Program-made: the position numbers and the translations under genes | Shown here: piece by piece, positions 34,637 to 42,845 of the stretch | Numbering within the stretch: position 1 is the stretch's first letter | How the letters are laid out: each line of letters begins with the position of its first letter | Notes under the pieces: generated by a model | The model's database searches: none | The model's input: only the letters and a program-made list of their open reading frames with translations | Told to the model about the DNA's origin: nothing | Assembly: GCF_023100945.1 (NCBI RefSeq) | Contig: NZ_CP064689.1 | Location: 5,128,001-5,192,000 of the forward strand | Direction: 5' to 3' | Length of the DNA: 64,000 bases | Origin: Bradyrhizobium sp. 200 | GTDB lineage: Bacteria; Pseudomonadota; Alphaproteobacteria; Rhizobiales; Xanthobacteraceae

Positions 34637-36642
34637 GGCGTCACCTTCGTCAGAAAGAGATGACCGATTGTGTCCGGTTTGGCCTGCCAGCCCGGCGGGA
34701 TCACAACCGTGGACCACGCATCTTCAATGATCGCGGGCCCAAAGACCGCATCCTTCATGGACGCCCTGTCCACGATCTCAGTTGCTACGTCATGAACGCT
34801 ATCGAACGAGCATCCGCGTGAGGTCGCATGCATTTTTCGGGCGGCGCTCATGGGGCGGTCGACGATGGTGACCGATGGCCGCCGCGCCTGCACGCGCACC
34901 GCTTCGATGACGCAGCTCTCCGCTGTCGCATAGCCGAACAGTTCGTGGTGACGGACGAGGAAATCCTCCCGCAGCCGTGTAGCGTCCAGCGGCAGAGAGA
35001 ATGGCACCGCAATGGCATCGTTCTGCGCGGCATAGCGCATCAATGCGACCAACTCGATTTCGATCGCTGCGCGCGCAACTCCGTTGGCAATCAACGGCTC
35101 CGACGCCTGCCCGATCAGGATCTCGATCCGCTTCAACACCCGACCGAGATCGATGCCATCCAGTGCGACGCGGAAGGTCTGCTGCTGCAGAAAACTGAAA
35201 TCGGCGGTCAGGCAGCCAAGCGCGGAAAAGGCGCTCGATGCATTGGGCACCACAATCGAACCGATGCCGTAGAGATCCGCCAATCCCGCCGCATGCATCG
35301 GACCGCCACCGCCAAAGGCAAGGAGGGCACAGTCGCGCCCGTCGATGCCGCGTTCCACCGTCACCCGACGCAGTGCCCGCGCCATGGTGGCGTTGGCGAC
35401 CTTGACGATGCCCAGTGCAGTTTCCTCAAGGCTCAGTTTCAGCGCCTGTGCAATGGGCGCAATGGCTCGCCGGGCAGCCTCGATGTCGAGACTGATACGG
35501 TCCCCGAGCCGCGTCTCAGGATTGAGATACCCGAGCACTGCGTTGGCATCGGTGATCGTCGGCGCAGTGCCACCGCGGCCATAGCAGGCCGGGCCGGGTT
35601 CGGACCCCGCACTCTGGGGTCCCACGGTCAAGCCGCCCGGCCCATTGCGAACGATCGAACCGCCTCCCGCACCGATCGAGTGAACCGCCAGCATCGGCTG
35701 ACGCAGCGGTCGATCCCCGAGCATCCGGCCATCCGCCATCTCCGCCTGCCCATCGATGATCAGGCAGACGTCGGTGGTGGTACCGCCCATGTCGAAGGTG
35801 AGCATTCTCGATGTGCCGAGCTGGCGCGCAATGCTGACCGACGCCGACACGCCGGCCGCCGGCCCGGACATCGCCATCACCAGGGGACGCCGCTTGACCG
35901 TGGCAATCGGAACCATGGCTCCGGCGGAATGAAATACCTGCAAGCCAGGCCCAATCGGCAAGCGCTGCTCCAGCTCACTCAAATATTCGACGGCAATCGG
36001 CATCGCCGCCGCGTTGAACACCGTCGACGACGTGCGCTCATACTCCCGTGCCTCCGGATTGACCTCATGTGACAGCGAGACATGCCGCACGATCCCCTTC
36101 AGGCGCTCGGCCAGCATCCTCTCGTGCACCGGATTGGCGTAGGCATGCAGCAAGGCCACCGCCACGCTTTGCACACCCGTTTGCTTCAGCCAGGTCACCA
36201 GACGATCGATCTCGCGATCCTCCAACGGCTTCAGCACGTTGCCTTCGTGATCAAGCCGCTCAACCAGACCAAAGCAAAGCTCACGCGGCACCAATGATGG
36301 AGATTTTGGCGGAATGTCGAGGCGATAAACATCGCGGCGCCGGTAGCGGGCGATATCGAGCACATCCTCGAATCCCGCGGTGGCGATCAGCGCGACCTTC
36401 GGAAGACGCTCCTCGACGATCGCATTGGTCACCCGTGTCGTGCCATGGACGAAACGTTTGACCTGATCTTTCTGTAGCCCGACGGCCTCGATGGCTTCGA
36501 GCATCGCATCGACCGGCGCATGCGGACGCGACGGAACCTTGGCGATCCGGGTTTCGGCGGGATCACGACGGATGGCAATGATATCCGTGAACGTGCCCCC
36601 GATATCGGTTCCGACTTCCCATTCCCTGTTCGAGCCGCTCAT
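34633..36642 (-). CDS. hyuA: Hydantoinase A / oxoprolinase family subunit
   Basis: 669 residues. Seen: N-terminal ATPase-type phosphate motif VGTDIGGTFTDIIAI, KVPSRPHAP, HGTTRVTNAIVEE, a second nucleotide motif MLTFDMGGTTTDVCLI, HSIGAGGGSI, GSEPGPACYGRGG, DANAVLGYLNP, and LLAFGGGGPMHAAGLA. It forms the ATP-binding subunit with HyuB. The gene follows the peptide-type binding-protein gene by 66 bp and leads into hyuB with a 4 bp overlap. Known activities of the family are hydantoin, oxoproline and acetone/acetophenone processing; the aminotransferase and ligase downstream favour a nitrogen-containing cyclic substrate. Confidence 0.94.
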   Translation of the reverse strand: MSGSNREWEVGTDIGGTFTDIIAIRRDPAETRIAKVPSRPHAPVDAMLEAIEAVGLQKDQVKRFVHGTTRVTNAIVEERLPKVALIATAGFEDVLDIARYRRRDVYRLDIPPKSPSLVPRELCFGLVERLDHEGNVLKPLEDREIDRLVTWLKQTGVQSVAVALLHAYANPVHERMLAERLKGIVRHVSLSHEVNPEAREYERTSSTVFNAAAMPIAVEYLSELEQRLPIGPGLQVFHSAGAMVPIATVKRRPLVMAMSGPAAGVSASVSIARQLGTSRMLTFDMGGTTTDVCLIIDGQAEMADGRMLGDRPLRQPMLAVHSIGAGGGSIVRNGPGGLTVGPQSAGSEPGPACYGRGGTAPTITDANAVLGYLNPETRLGDRISLDIEAARRAIAPIAQALKLSLEETALGIVKVANATMARALRRVTVERGIDGRDCALLAFGGGGPMHAAGLADLYGIGSIVVPNASSAFSALGCLTADFSFLQQQTFRVALDGIDLGRVLKRIEILIGQASEPLIANGVARAAIEIELVALMRYAAQNDAIAVPFSLPLDATRLREDFLVRHHELFGYATAESCVIEAVRVQARRPSVTIVDRPMSAARKMHATSRGCSFDSVHDVATEIVDRASMKDAVFGPAIIEDAWSTVVIPPGWQAKPDTIGHLFLTKVTP

Positions 36643-36708
36643 TTCATTCCTTGTTCAACCATTGTCTCAGCGCACCGAACAAGGCAGGGAGTGACGACGG
36701 AAGCCATG

Positions 36709-38319
36709 TTACTGCTTGCGGCTCAGGTCGCGAAAGTCGAGCTGACGATGAAACCAGTAGGTATAGCCGTCGAGGTTGGGTGCCATCACGGCATCCTGGT
36801 TCGCCTGCCAGAGCAGAACCAGCGGCATCTCCTTGACGTATTCGGCGATCATCTGCTTGCTCATCTCTTCGTACTTGGCCGGATCAAGTTCAAAGCGCGC
36901 CTTGGCCCCCAGTTCGGTCACGCCAGCATTGTTCCACGAACTGTAGTTCCAGCGCTGATCGCCGGTAAAGAAGTTACGAAAGAAATAGTCGGTGGTCGGA
37001 AGCCATGCGGTCGACCCTTCGGTAAAGAACGGCAGCCGCTTGTCGGTGATGGCGGTGCTCATCTGTGCGTCGGGCAGCTTTTGAATGTCCACTTCTATAC
37101 CGATCTTCGCCAGCGACTCCTTGATAAGCGCGGCCATTGGTTCGGTGATCGCCGCCGAGCCGACGTTAATCGTGAACGTGGTCTTGAAGCCGGTGGCGAA
37201 ACCTGCCTCGGCAAGCAGTTGCTTGGCCTTGGCCAGATCGGTCCTGGTTGGCATTGCTTGCGGAAAATCTCCGGTCGGGGGCTCCGTCCAGGATGCGCCG
37301 AACAGGGCAAAGCCTCGCTTGAAAATCGCCGCCTCCAACATGGAGGCATAAGGCAGCGCCGCGGCGATGGCCTGCCTTACCTTGACGTTGTCGAACGGTG
37401 GCATCCGGGTATTGAACGCGACCATGGTGAAGCCGTTGCTTTGCGGTGTCGAATCCACCCTGAGCTTGCCGCGGGACTGCAGCGCCAGCACGTCGCTGGC
37501 CTGGAGGTCGGTGGCAATGTCGGCATCGCCCTTTTCGATCAGATTGGCGCGGGTCGCAGGTTCCGGAACGGTCTGTTCGATGATCCGCTTGAAGAACGGC
37601 AACTTCCCGTCGCGACCGCTCTTCCAGTCATCGTTCCGCCGCAGCACCACTTGCTCGCCCGGCTTGAAGGTTTCGATCGTGTAGGCACCGCTGCCGGCCG
37701 TATTGGTCTTCAGCCATTCCTGCGCCCAGGGATCTTCTGATGTCGCGTGCTGCTTGGCCAGCTTGCTGTTGAAGATCGGCGCCAGCGGCGTGGCAAGATT
37801 GGAAAGCGCAAGCCGGTCCGGCTTGGGCAGCGTTACCGTAATCGTGCGCGCGTCGACCACGACGAACTGGTCGGGCGCGGTCAGCGAACCGGTCCCAAGC
37901 TGGCCTTTTGAAAGAGACTTCGCGCTCACGGCCCGGTCAAGCGACCACTTGACATCTTCGGCGGTGATGGGAGTGCCGTCGTGCCACTTGGCGTCTCTCA
38001 GCTTGAAAGTGATCTTGAGACCATCCGGGCTAAGCTCATAGCTCTCGGCAAGCTCGCCGCGGATTTTCGTACGATCGAACACCCAGACGCCGGCTTCCCT
38101 CTTGCGGTCGAACGCCACGAGGCGATCGTAGGTGCTGGTCGACACACCGAACGCCTCCCGCGTGGCTCCGGGCGTCGAAGGATCCAGGGTGTTGATGTTG
38201 TTGCCGGTCACCTGACGAAGCGTCTCGGCGCGCGTCTGCGCGTGCACAACGACCGGTATCGACGAAAGATACGCCACGCCGATCAACAATTTCAACGAGA
38301 CTCCACGATCCGTCATCAT
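36709..38319 (-). CDS. Peptide/nickel-type ABC substrate-binding protein (SBP family 5)
   Basis: 536 residues from the first of two adjacent ATG codons; an upstream in-frame extension of 42 codons has no site and would bury the signal peptide. Seen: signal peptide LKLLIGVAYLSSIPVVVHAQ, then the family 5 body: NINTLDPSTPG, GELAESYELSPDGLKITFKL, WHDGTPITAEDVKWSLDRA, GSGAYTIETFKPGE, FNTRMPPFDNVKVRQAIAAAL, and the C-terminal PLVLLWQANQDAVMAP. Family 5 proteins deliver peptides, opines, or other small molecules to two permeases and ATPases, none of which is in the window. It lies at the head of the hyuAB operon and probably captures the substrate of that pathway. Confidence 0.93.
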   Translation of the reverse strand: MMTDRGVSLKLLIGVAYLSSIPVVVHAQTRAETLRQVTGNNINTLDPSTPGATREAFGVSTSTYDRLVAFDRKREAGVWVFDRTKIRGELAESYELSPDGLKITFKLRDAKWHDGTPITAEDVKWSLDRAVSAKSLSKGQLGTGSLTAPDQFVVVDARTITVTLPKPDRLALSNLATPLAPIFNSKLAKQHATSEDPWAQEWLKTNTAGSGAYTIETFKPGEQVVLRRNDDWKSGRDGKLPFFKRIIEQTVPEPATRANLIEKGDADIATDLQASDVLALQSRGKLRVDSTPQSNGFTMVAFNTRMPPFDNVKVRQAIAAALPYASMLEAAIFKRGFALFGASWTEPPTGDFPQAMPTRTDLAKAKQLLAEAGFATGFKTTFTINVGSAAITEPMAALIKESLAKIGIEVDIQKLPDAQMSTAITDKRLPFFTEGSTAWLPTTDYFFRNFFTGDQRWNYSSWNNAGVTELGAKARFELDPAKYEEMSKQMIAEYVKEMPLVLLWQANQDAVMAPNLDGYTYWFHRQLDFRDLSRKQ

Positions 38320-38523
38320 CACCCTGCTTCCCCTGTGAAGGCCACCCGAACGAATTTGTGACAGACCGGTTGAGGCACCGCATAGAGCCAGAGTTGCCGC
38401 AAACGGGTAGGCCAGCCACCCGAAATTGCCGCTCACTTCCTGCAAGGGATATTCTGCACTTTTCCGTGCAACGTGTGCCCGCGAAAGAAGCAGGATCGCG
38501 TACGCCAGACCAACCGATTGCGG

Positions 38524-40032
38524 CTATGAAGTCCGGCCACTCAGGGATTCGGCCATTTTGGATATGAGCCGGTGCGCATCCTCTGTCTGCAGCCGCCCAT
38601 ATCCGAACACCAATCCCTGCCGCGTTGGCTCGCCGAGATAGTTCTGCGATAGCGGCTGCACATGAATACCCGTCGTCAGAAGGAGCTTTGCCGCCTGCGT
38701 GTCGCTCAGCCGCGCCCGCATTTGCTCGGTAAAGAAGGCGACCAGATGCAGCCCGGTCGCCGCGGATGACACGGTCAAGTCGTCCGGCATCAGCGTGGCG
38801 ATGGCGTCAATCAGGGCCGCCCGCCTTGCGGCATAAACCTTCCGCATTCGCCGCAGGTGCCTCAGCAGGTGTCCTTCCCGCATGAATTCCGCCAGCGCGA
38901 CCTGCCCGATCCCGGATGTGTGGACATCGATCCGGGCGCGACCTTTCGAGAACGCCGCGATCAAGCGTTCAGCAGCGATCATATAGCCGATACGCAGACT
39001 CGGCATCACCAGCTTCGAGAATGTCCCGAGATAGATTACGCGTCCGTCGCGATCGAGCGACCGCAGCGAGGCGATCATGCTGTCCTGATGCCTGAACTCC
39101 GAATTGTAATCGTCTTCGATGACCCAGGCATCATTCCTGTTCGCCCAGTCCAAAAGCTCGAGCCGCCGCTCAAGCCCCATGCTGACGCCGATCGGATATT
39201 GATGCGACGGCGTCACGACCACGAGCTTTGCATTCGGTGCTAGCCGAATGCCCTCGGAGACGCGCAGACCCTTGTCGTCGACAGGCACCGGAATGAGTTT
39301 CGCGCCGGCCGCTGTCAGCGTCCACCGGGCTTCGACGAACCCGGGCTCCTCGACCCAGACCTCCTCGCCCGGATCGAGGATCATCCGGCTGCAAAAATCC
39401 AGCGCGCCTGACGTGCCTGAGGTCACGGCCACATTGCCCGGCGCACAAACGAGACCGCGAACCGATCCGAGGAAATTGGCGATTTCGCTCCGCAACGCCG
39501 GATGCCCCTCGGGCGGAAGATCCAGACAGTCGGAATTCCTGGGATTCTGCCAAGCCTGCCGCAGCAGCCTCGCCCATTCCTTGAACGGAAAACTGGAGAT
39601 GTCTGGCGCACCAGGGCTGAATTCAGACTTCCAGTTGGTGTCGTATTCGAATGCCAGCAGAGACCGCCAGCGATCGGAGACGGGGCCAATCTCGATTGCC
39701 GTTGAGGCGGCCTCCGAGGCGAACCCCGCAGGCGCCGGGTTCACCTGCGCCGGCTTGACCGACGCCACGGTGACACCTCCGCGCGGTGTCGATTCCAGAT
39801 AACCCTCGGCATAAAGCAAATCCCACGCCGTCAAAATCACCGTTCGTGAACAGCCCAGTTCGCGCGCGATCTCCCGCGAACCGAGAAACTGCGTGCCGGC
39901 CGGAAGCGACCCCTGCAGAATTCCGTTCCGGAGATGCGCCGCGATCTGCAGGTAAATTGGAACCGCTGACGCACGATCGATATGCATGCCGGCGATCGAC
40001 ACGCGCTTCTTTTGGGAACGAGATTTTTCCAT
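38524..40032 (-). CDS. MocR/GabR-type regulator (GntR HTH plus aminotransferase domain)
   Basis: 502 residues. N-terminal GntR-type winged helix ~20-90 (PIYLQIAAHLRNGILQGSLP, SREIARELGCSRTVILTAWD, LLYAEGYLESTPRGGVTV), a linker, then a fold type I aminotransferase domain ~130-490 with Lys340 in LGTFSKLVMPSLRIGYM and VIEDDYNSEFR. MocR proteins sense PLP or an amino compound with the aminotransferase-like domain and act on nearby genes. The gene is upstream of, and on the same strand as, the binding protein-hyuA-hyuB-aminotransferase-ligase operon, its likeliest target (205 bp apart). A copy of the ~96 bp repeat lies 130 bp ahead of its start. Confidence 0.93.
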   Translation of the reverse strand: MEKSRSQKKRVSIAGMHIDRASAVPIYLQIAAHLRNGILQGSLPAGTQFLGSREIARELGCSRTVILTAWDLLYAEGYLESTPRGGVTVASVKPAQVNPAPAGFASEAASTAIEIGPVSDRWRSLLAFEYDTNWKSEFSPGAPDISSFPFKEWARLLRQAWQNPRNSDCLDLPPEGHPALRSEIANFLGSVRGLVCAPGNVAVTSGTSGALDFCSRMILDPGEEVWVEEPGFVEARWTLTAAGAKLIPVPVDDKGLRVSEGIRLAPNAKLVVVTPSHQYPIGVSMGLERRLELLDWANRNDAWVIEDDYNSEFRHQDSMIASLRSLDRDGRVIYLGTFSKLVMPSLRIGYMIAAERLIAAFSKGRARIDVHTSGIGQVALAEFMREGHLLRHLRRMRKVYAARRAALIDAIATLMPDDLTVSSAATGLHLVAFFTEQMRARLSDTQAAKLLLTTGIHVQPLSQNYLGEPTRQGLVFGYGRLQTEDAHRLISKMAESLSGRTS

Positions 40033-40161
40033 AGACGAAGGATTTGGCTTTGAGCGCGGCCAACCGGCAAACCGCGGTCTTCATATACACGTTTCTCGAA
40101 ACGATCGACCCACGACGGACAGAAGAAGTGCGTTCAGCTCAAACTGCAGCGATGGATTGTC

Positions 40162-40257
40162 CTTGATCTCCCGGTGCACACATCGTGCATACGCCGCCTT
40201 CTAGCCGATTGAAAAACTTAAACTCCCGCTCCACTCCATCATAGGGGCGACGGAGAA
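40162..40257 (-). repeat. Direct repeat, copy A (upstream of MocR gene)
   Basis: About 96 bp that recurs, with roughly ten substitutions and no gaps, at 41263-41358. It contains TGCAC-ACATC-GTGCA, a 5 bp inverted repeat, and on the minus strand a 14-codon frame (40242-40201) MMEWSGSLSFSIG then TAG. No ribosome binding site precedes that frame. It lies 130 bp ahead of the MocR start codon. Confidence 0.85.
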
Positions 40258-40688
40258 TTTCCATTCCATCTCAATTGCTTACCCGCAACGCCGGTTCAAT
40301 GCAACATGATGCTTTTGATAACCTTGCCCGTCTGATCCAACTAAAATATCGAAAACAACCCCATGCAAAGTAGCACCCCAGTTGGGATCATCGCCTATCT
40401 CTCTTTTTCCACCTGCATCGATCCACGGAAACCCTCTAAGTCATTGGCGCATGCGACGCCTATGGCTCGCATTCGCTGCGACGTGCACGGCGTCTTTTGA
40501 CTTACATCGAGGAGCAGGGCTTCATCGTTTGCCAGCTTGACGGTCCCGGTCGGCGGATCGTGACGCTAGTCGAACTGGCTTGGGCGACTACACCAGGCGA
40601 CTCCAATGCCGAGGAACTGCCGGTGGTGCAAGGCTGCAGCAGTTCGGCTACCTGATGCAGCGGTCGAGCGCGCATTTCATCGGACACT
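40258..40688. other. Gene-poor stretch between the repeat and the phosphodiesterase gene
   Basis: About 430 bp without a credible intact gene, with visibly lower GC in its first 150 bp. A plus-strand frame from ~40441 to 40654 reads YIEEQGFIVCQLDGPGRRIV, vaguely like the wing of a MarR-type regulator, but has no proper start and no flanking domain. It may be a decayed fragment. Confidence 0.4.
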
Positions 40689-41168
40689 TCACTCGGTGCG
40701 ACTGAGGTCATGAATGACCGGTCGAAGGCCGCTTGAGGTTATCTCCAAAGTAGCCAGTGTTACGGGCAGCTTGAAACGACGCGGCCCTGCACTTCCAGGA
40801 TTCAGATACAGCACATCATCAATCGTTTGGATCCGCGGTCGATGCGAGTGGCCGGAAACGACCACGTCAATTCCGCAAACTGCTGGATCAATCTGCAATG
40901 CCTGAAGGTCGTGCAAGACATAGAACGATCGCTCTCCGAGCTGTACCGCCCGAGTGTCAGGATAATGTTTCGCCCAGTCGGCGGTATCGATGTTCCCTCT
41001 AATCGCAGTGACAGGCGCAATCCGACGGAGTCTGACAAGAACATCCGCACGACCAATATCGCCGGCGTGGATGATATGCGCCACCCCGGCAAGCCCTTGC
41101 TCAGCCTCGGGCCGCAGGAGCCCGTGGGTGTCCGAGACGATTCCAATCCGCAGCACTGCAGCATCCAT
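40689..41168 (-). CDS. YfcE/MJ0936-type metallophosphoesterase
   Basis: 159 residues, complete for this short calcineurin-like family. Seen: metal-binding IVSDTHG near residue 10, IHAGDIG ~35, IRGNID ~57, VVSGHSHRP ~106, and LNPGSAGPRR ~122, in the right order and spacing. Such enzymes are Mn-dependent phosphodiesterases with broad or poorly known substrates. It stands alone between gene-poor stretches, with copy B of the repeat 95 bp ahead of its start. Confidence 0.9.
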   Translation of the reverse strand: MDAAVLRIGIVSDTHGLLRPEAEQGLAGVAHIIHAGDIGRADVLVRLRRIAPVTAIRGNIDTADWAKHYPDTRAVQLGERSFYVLHDLQALQIDPAVCGIDVVVSGHSHRPRIQTIDDVLYLNPGSAGPRRFKLPVTLATLEITSSGLRPVIHDLSRTE

Positions 41169-41262
41169 CGATGCGCGCCGAACGGCATGTCCGACTAACT
41201 CGACCCCACATACTACGCCCTACTTCTGAGAGCCGGGTCACTTTGGCTGTCGCTGGATCTTT

Positions 41263-41358
41263 CTTGATCTCTCGGTGCACACGTCGTGCACACGCCGCCC
41301 TCTAACCGATTGAAAAACTTAAAGTCCCGCTCCACTCCATCATGGGGACTGCGGAAAA
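41263..41358 (-). repeat. Direct repeat, copy B (upstream of phosphodiesterase gene)
   Basis: Second copy of the ~96 bp repeat, 1101 bp to the right of copy A and in the same orientation. It has a TGCAC-ACGTC-GTGCA inverted repeat and a minus-strand frame (41343-41302) MMEWSGTLSFSIG then TAG, one residue different from copy A. It lies 95 bp ahead of the phosphodiesterase start. Confidence 0.85.
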
Positions 41359-41969
41359 TAGATAGTCTTGATATTTCAATAGTTTATCTTGCTTTCTCAT
41401 GCAAGGAAACACGAATATGTGCACTCCAAACCAGTCCGAATTGCACGCGTATGTACCCGTTTTTGATTTCTCGGTGCAGATGTACGACCCAGCCTCCGCG
41501 TCTATTCGGTTGGCTTATCTGCAAGATCGCAATCGGCGGGGTCGAAGCCGAGCCAGGCTACGCCCTTCGACCTTTTCAACTCGCAGAGCTTCGGCCGTCC
41601 ACAATGACCTGCAAGAAGCCGCGGTCGCATCGCTGGACGCGTGCCTCGACGTCGTAGACCGAGGCCAGCATCTCCGGGGTGCGTGAGCTATCCGCCGACC
41701 AGACAACCCCTGGATGAACGCCGCTTCGCCGATCGCTTGCTTCGATAATTGCATGACGCCCTCCTACATTGCGTGGTTGTACCGTGGCGACCGGCCGCCA
41801 TGACGGGGTTTCGCGAGCATGCAACCTAACAGTTTCGTGCTGTTTCCGGTACCGGTTCGAAACGAATAGCGACAGCTCACCGTTTCGCCCCCCGAGTGTC
41901 TGCTTGCTGCGGCCCCGGCGGATGACTGCAGCCGAACCCCGATACCCCGCCAGAATTGCGCCGTGAGAG
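41359..41969. other. Gene-poor stretch upstream of the TetR gene end
   Basis: About 610 bp. Several open frames of 80-140 codons overlap here on both strands, none with a recognisable domain or ribosome binding site. The stretch has AT-rich patches near 41360-41400. It looks like spacer or decayed sequence, possibly a remnant of inserted DNA. Confidence 0.4.
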
Positions 41970-42668
41970 TCACGGCACTCCGCCGAGCCGGCACGCAGCA
42001 AGAAAGAAGGTAACGCTGCGGGCCACGTGTGGTCCGATCTCCGCCTGCAGGGTCTTGAGCTTCTCTCCTAGCAGCGCCCGCATCAGCAGCGGCAACAGAA
42101 CCAGATCGAGAAAGAATCGTGTTGTCGTCGCAAGCCGCGCCGGAGCAAACGCCGGCAGGCTGCCGATCTCATCGGATTGCGCCACCTCGTTCAACAGCCG
42201 CGCCACGGCCTCGCCTCCGCGCTCGCGCGCCTGTCGGTGGACGCTGCTCGCCAAGTCGGGAAATCGGCGCGCCTCGGCGATGGCAAGTCGCATCAGACCG
42301 ACGGTGTCGCTGGCCAAGGCCCGCTGCACGAGCTCAAAACCTACGCTTGCAAGCCGCTCTTCGATATTGGCTCCACTCGGTACGTGAACCTCGGCATCCG
42401 CTACCTTGGCGACATTGCGCAGCACGACGGCGGTGAAGAGGGCCTCCTTGCCGGGAAACCGGGCATAGATGGTCGGCTTCCCCGCGCGGGCGAGGCTGGC
42501 GATTTCATCGACGCTCGCCCCGGCAAGCCCGCGTTCCAGAAACACGCGGCGAGCCGCATCCAGAATGCGGGCTTCGACCTCTCCGGCTCGCTCCCGCGGC
42601 GGCCGTCCGGTACGCACGGCGCGGCGGTTCTCCGACCGTTTTCGTTTTGCCAGGGTGCTCATCATCAC
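41970..42668 (-). CDS. TetR family regulator
   Basis: 232 residues. Seen: a basic N-terminus, then HTH ~32-78: ARILDAARRVFLERGLAGAS, VDEIASLARAGKPTIYARFP, GKEALFTAVV. The C-terminal part resembles the AefR-like ligand-binding domain (FELVQRALASDTVGLMRLAIAEARRFPDL). The gene is divergent from an EmrAB-type efflux pair and a 16 bp perfect palindrome lies in between, so it is probably a local repressor of the pump. Ligand unknown. Up to three adjacent start codons are possible. Confidence 0.92.
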   Translation of the reverse strand: MMMSTLAKRKRSENRRAVRTGRPPRERAGEVEARILDAARRVFLERGLAGASVDEIASLARAGKPTIYARFPGKEALFTAVVLRNVAKVADAEVHVPSGANIEERLASVGFELVQRALASDTVGLMRLAIAEARRFPDLASSVHRQARERGGEAVARLLNEVAQSDEIGSLPAFAPARLATTTRFFLDLVLLPLLMRALLGEKLKTLQAEIGPHVARSVTFFLAACRLGGVP

Positions 42669-42760
42669 GCGCTCTCACGTTGACGCGATTACTCCGGTTT
42701 TGGCCGATGGATGCCGACTGTTTCCTTGATTAGCGCCATTTCCGGTCTACGTAAAGAAAC

Positions 42761-42776
42761 GAAACGATATCGTTTC
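42761..42776. promoter_or_regulatory. Palindromic TetR operator candidate
   Basis: GAAACGATATCGTTTC, a perfect 16 bp palindrome in the 177 bp between the divergent tetR-type and emrA-type genes, 92 bp upstream of the tetR-type start and 70 bp upstream of the emrA-type start. Size and symmetry are typical for TetR dimers. Confidence 0.7.
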
Positions 42777-42845
42777 TTTTCTTCGGATGGCGCGCCGGAA
42801 CCTGCGTGCGCGTTCTCGGGCAACCTGTGGCAAGGAGGTTGAGCG

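Noticed and set aside
40441..40654. Plus-strand fragment with YIEEQGFIVCQLDGPGRRIV, perhaps a MarR-like remnant
   Set aside because: Too short, no start site and only one motif-like stretch; listed only as a possible decayed fragment.
41576..42001. 141-codon minus-strand frame and an overlapping 95-codon plus-strand frame (41399-41686)
   Set aside because: No recognisable domain or ribosome binding site on either; the minus-strand frame also runs into the TetR gene.
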